Assembly: GCA_028278225.1 (NCBI GenBank)
Contig: JANQEU010000075.1
Span: 405,520-469,519, forward strand
Origin: Cyclobacteriaceae bacterium
GTDB lineage: Bacteria > Bacteroidota > Bacteroidia > Cytophagales > Cyclobacteriaceae
Reading direction: 5' to 3'
DNA length: 64,000 bases
A model generated the notes under the pieces. It worked only from the letters and a program-made list of their open reading frames with translations. It had not been told where the DNA came from and did no database searches. Every line of letters begins with the position of its first letter. Position 1 is the first letter of the stretch. Shown piece by piece: positions 63,524 to 64,000 of this stretch. A program made the position numbers and the translations under genes.

Positions 63524-64000
63524 ATGAAACGACTAGCACTATCATTAATAGTTATCATTAGCTCATTTGTTGTATTTGCGCAACCAACTTTTACAAACGC
63601 ACATTTCTATGATACTGATGGAAATGGTAATGTGGATGAAGTTGTTATTGAAATGAGTGGACCTATAAATGATGTCTCCATAACTCTTGGAGATTTTGAT
63701 ATTGGTGGAGCGGCTCCGTCATCTGTTTTAACCGGAGGGAGTAGCTTGAATTCCTTGGATCCGGATGTTGGTGATGATAAATATTTCACGTTTCAGGTTA
63801 GCTTGACAGGTTCAGGTGTTGCTTCTGTGGCGTATACGCAGGGAACATTGAGCGATGGCGCATTGGTAGCAACTGATCCATCAATCAGTACTGTAGATGC
63901 GGCCTTACCGATATTTACGGACGCTCACTTTTTCGATACTGATGGGGACGGGAACATAGATGAGGTGGTCATTGAGATGAGTGAGGAGGTAGATGAGACG
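63524..64000 (+). CDS. secreted repeat protein with DxDGxGxxDE motifs (5' part, runs off the window)
   Basis: The frame is open to the window edge. The start at 63524 gives a good signal peptide (MKRLALSLIVIISSF, cleavage near FAQ); an in-frame ATG at 63464 would add 20 residues. After the signal come two copies of a unit of about 110 residues. Each opens with T-A-H-F-DTDG (DTDGNGNVDEVVIEMS and DTDGDGNIDEVVIEMS), calcium-loop-like acidic motifs. It is likely a large cell-surface or secreted protein. It starts 74 bases after the lipoprotein gene and may be in the same operon. Confidence 0.75.
   Translation, partial: MKRLALSLIVIISSFVVFAQPTFTNAHFYDTDGNGNVDEVVIEMSGPINDVSITLGDFDIGGAAPSSVLTGGSSLNSLDPDVGDDKYFTFQVSLTGSGVASVAYTQGTLSDGALVATDPSISTVDAALPIFTDAHFFDTDGDGNIDEVVIEMSEEVDET

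Noticed and set aside
1..64000. CRISPR arrays, rRNA, tRNA, prophage or a complete insertion sequence
   Set aside because: No regularly spaced direct repeats, no RNA-gene sequences and no phage structural genes were seen. The only transposase is a domesticated RAYT.

Overview
The window reads as chromosome of a free-living member of the Bacteroidota, most likely order Cytophagales. Supporting signs are -7 promoter boxes of the form TAnnTTTG, weak or absent Shine-Dalgarno sequences, frequent TTG and GTG starts, lipoproteins with a bare lipobox, many small outer-membrane barrels, and family markers of the phylum (DUF4252, DUF4905, DUF3822, DUF4159, TIGR02757, FtsX permeases ending in NPV-LR-E). 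No rRNA, tRNA, CRISPR array or prophage was seen. Genus-level placement is not possible by eye.

Layout. 1-4480: two FtsX/MacB-type ABC permeases (the first cut by the window edge) with a PadR regulator that overlaps the second. 4741-8940: a leftward five-gene operon (serine hydrolase, two outer-membrane proteins, second serine hydrolase, PAS protein) ending at a clear terminator and facing a LytS/LytTR two-component pair; a perfect 16-bp palindrome lies between them. 11100-16760: a lipoprotein, an AAA ATPase preceded by three 14-bp repeats that each carry a promoter box, then DUF4159, a HAD phosphatase and a GH63-like glucosidase. 16835-21538: guaA, a periplasmic-binding protein and hemL as overlapping genes. 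21675-22261: a VapBC-like toxin-antitoxin pair. 22423-25572: NfeD protease, kdsB, an unlisted 59-residue membrane protein and a glycosyltransferase. 25621-37660: mostly single housekeeping or conserved-hypothetical genes (LysM, pyrE, two Nudix, coaD, DUF3822, yggS, GH3, GT39, DinB).

37729-41381 is a leftward ECF-sigma operon with an anti-sigma-like protein, two DUF4252 proteins and an ABC exporter. 41524-45191 pairs a histone-deacetylase-family enzyme with a fused acyl-CoA synthetase/GNAT acetyltransferase, a likely reversible protein-acylation module. 45813-49444 is a pair of secreted S9 and S10 serine peptidases. 49488-50205 holds a REP-associated tyrosine transposase flanked by inverted REP-like hairpins and followed by an 18-bp perfect hairpin.

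52893-64000 is the most striking region: six tightly packed rightward genes. They encode a nucleotide-transporter-like protein fused to HEAT repeats and a cyclic-nucleotide-binding domain; a protein with three TIR/DUF4062-like domains; an nSTAND1-type NTPase with a membrane segment, coiled coil and WD40 propeller; an outer-membrane barrel; a lipoprotein with seven propeller-like repeats; and the start of a secreted protein with acidic DxDGxGxxDE repeats. The domain set suggests an envelope-spanning sensing or conflict system, but the function of the whole is inference.
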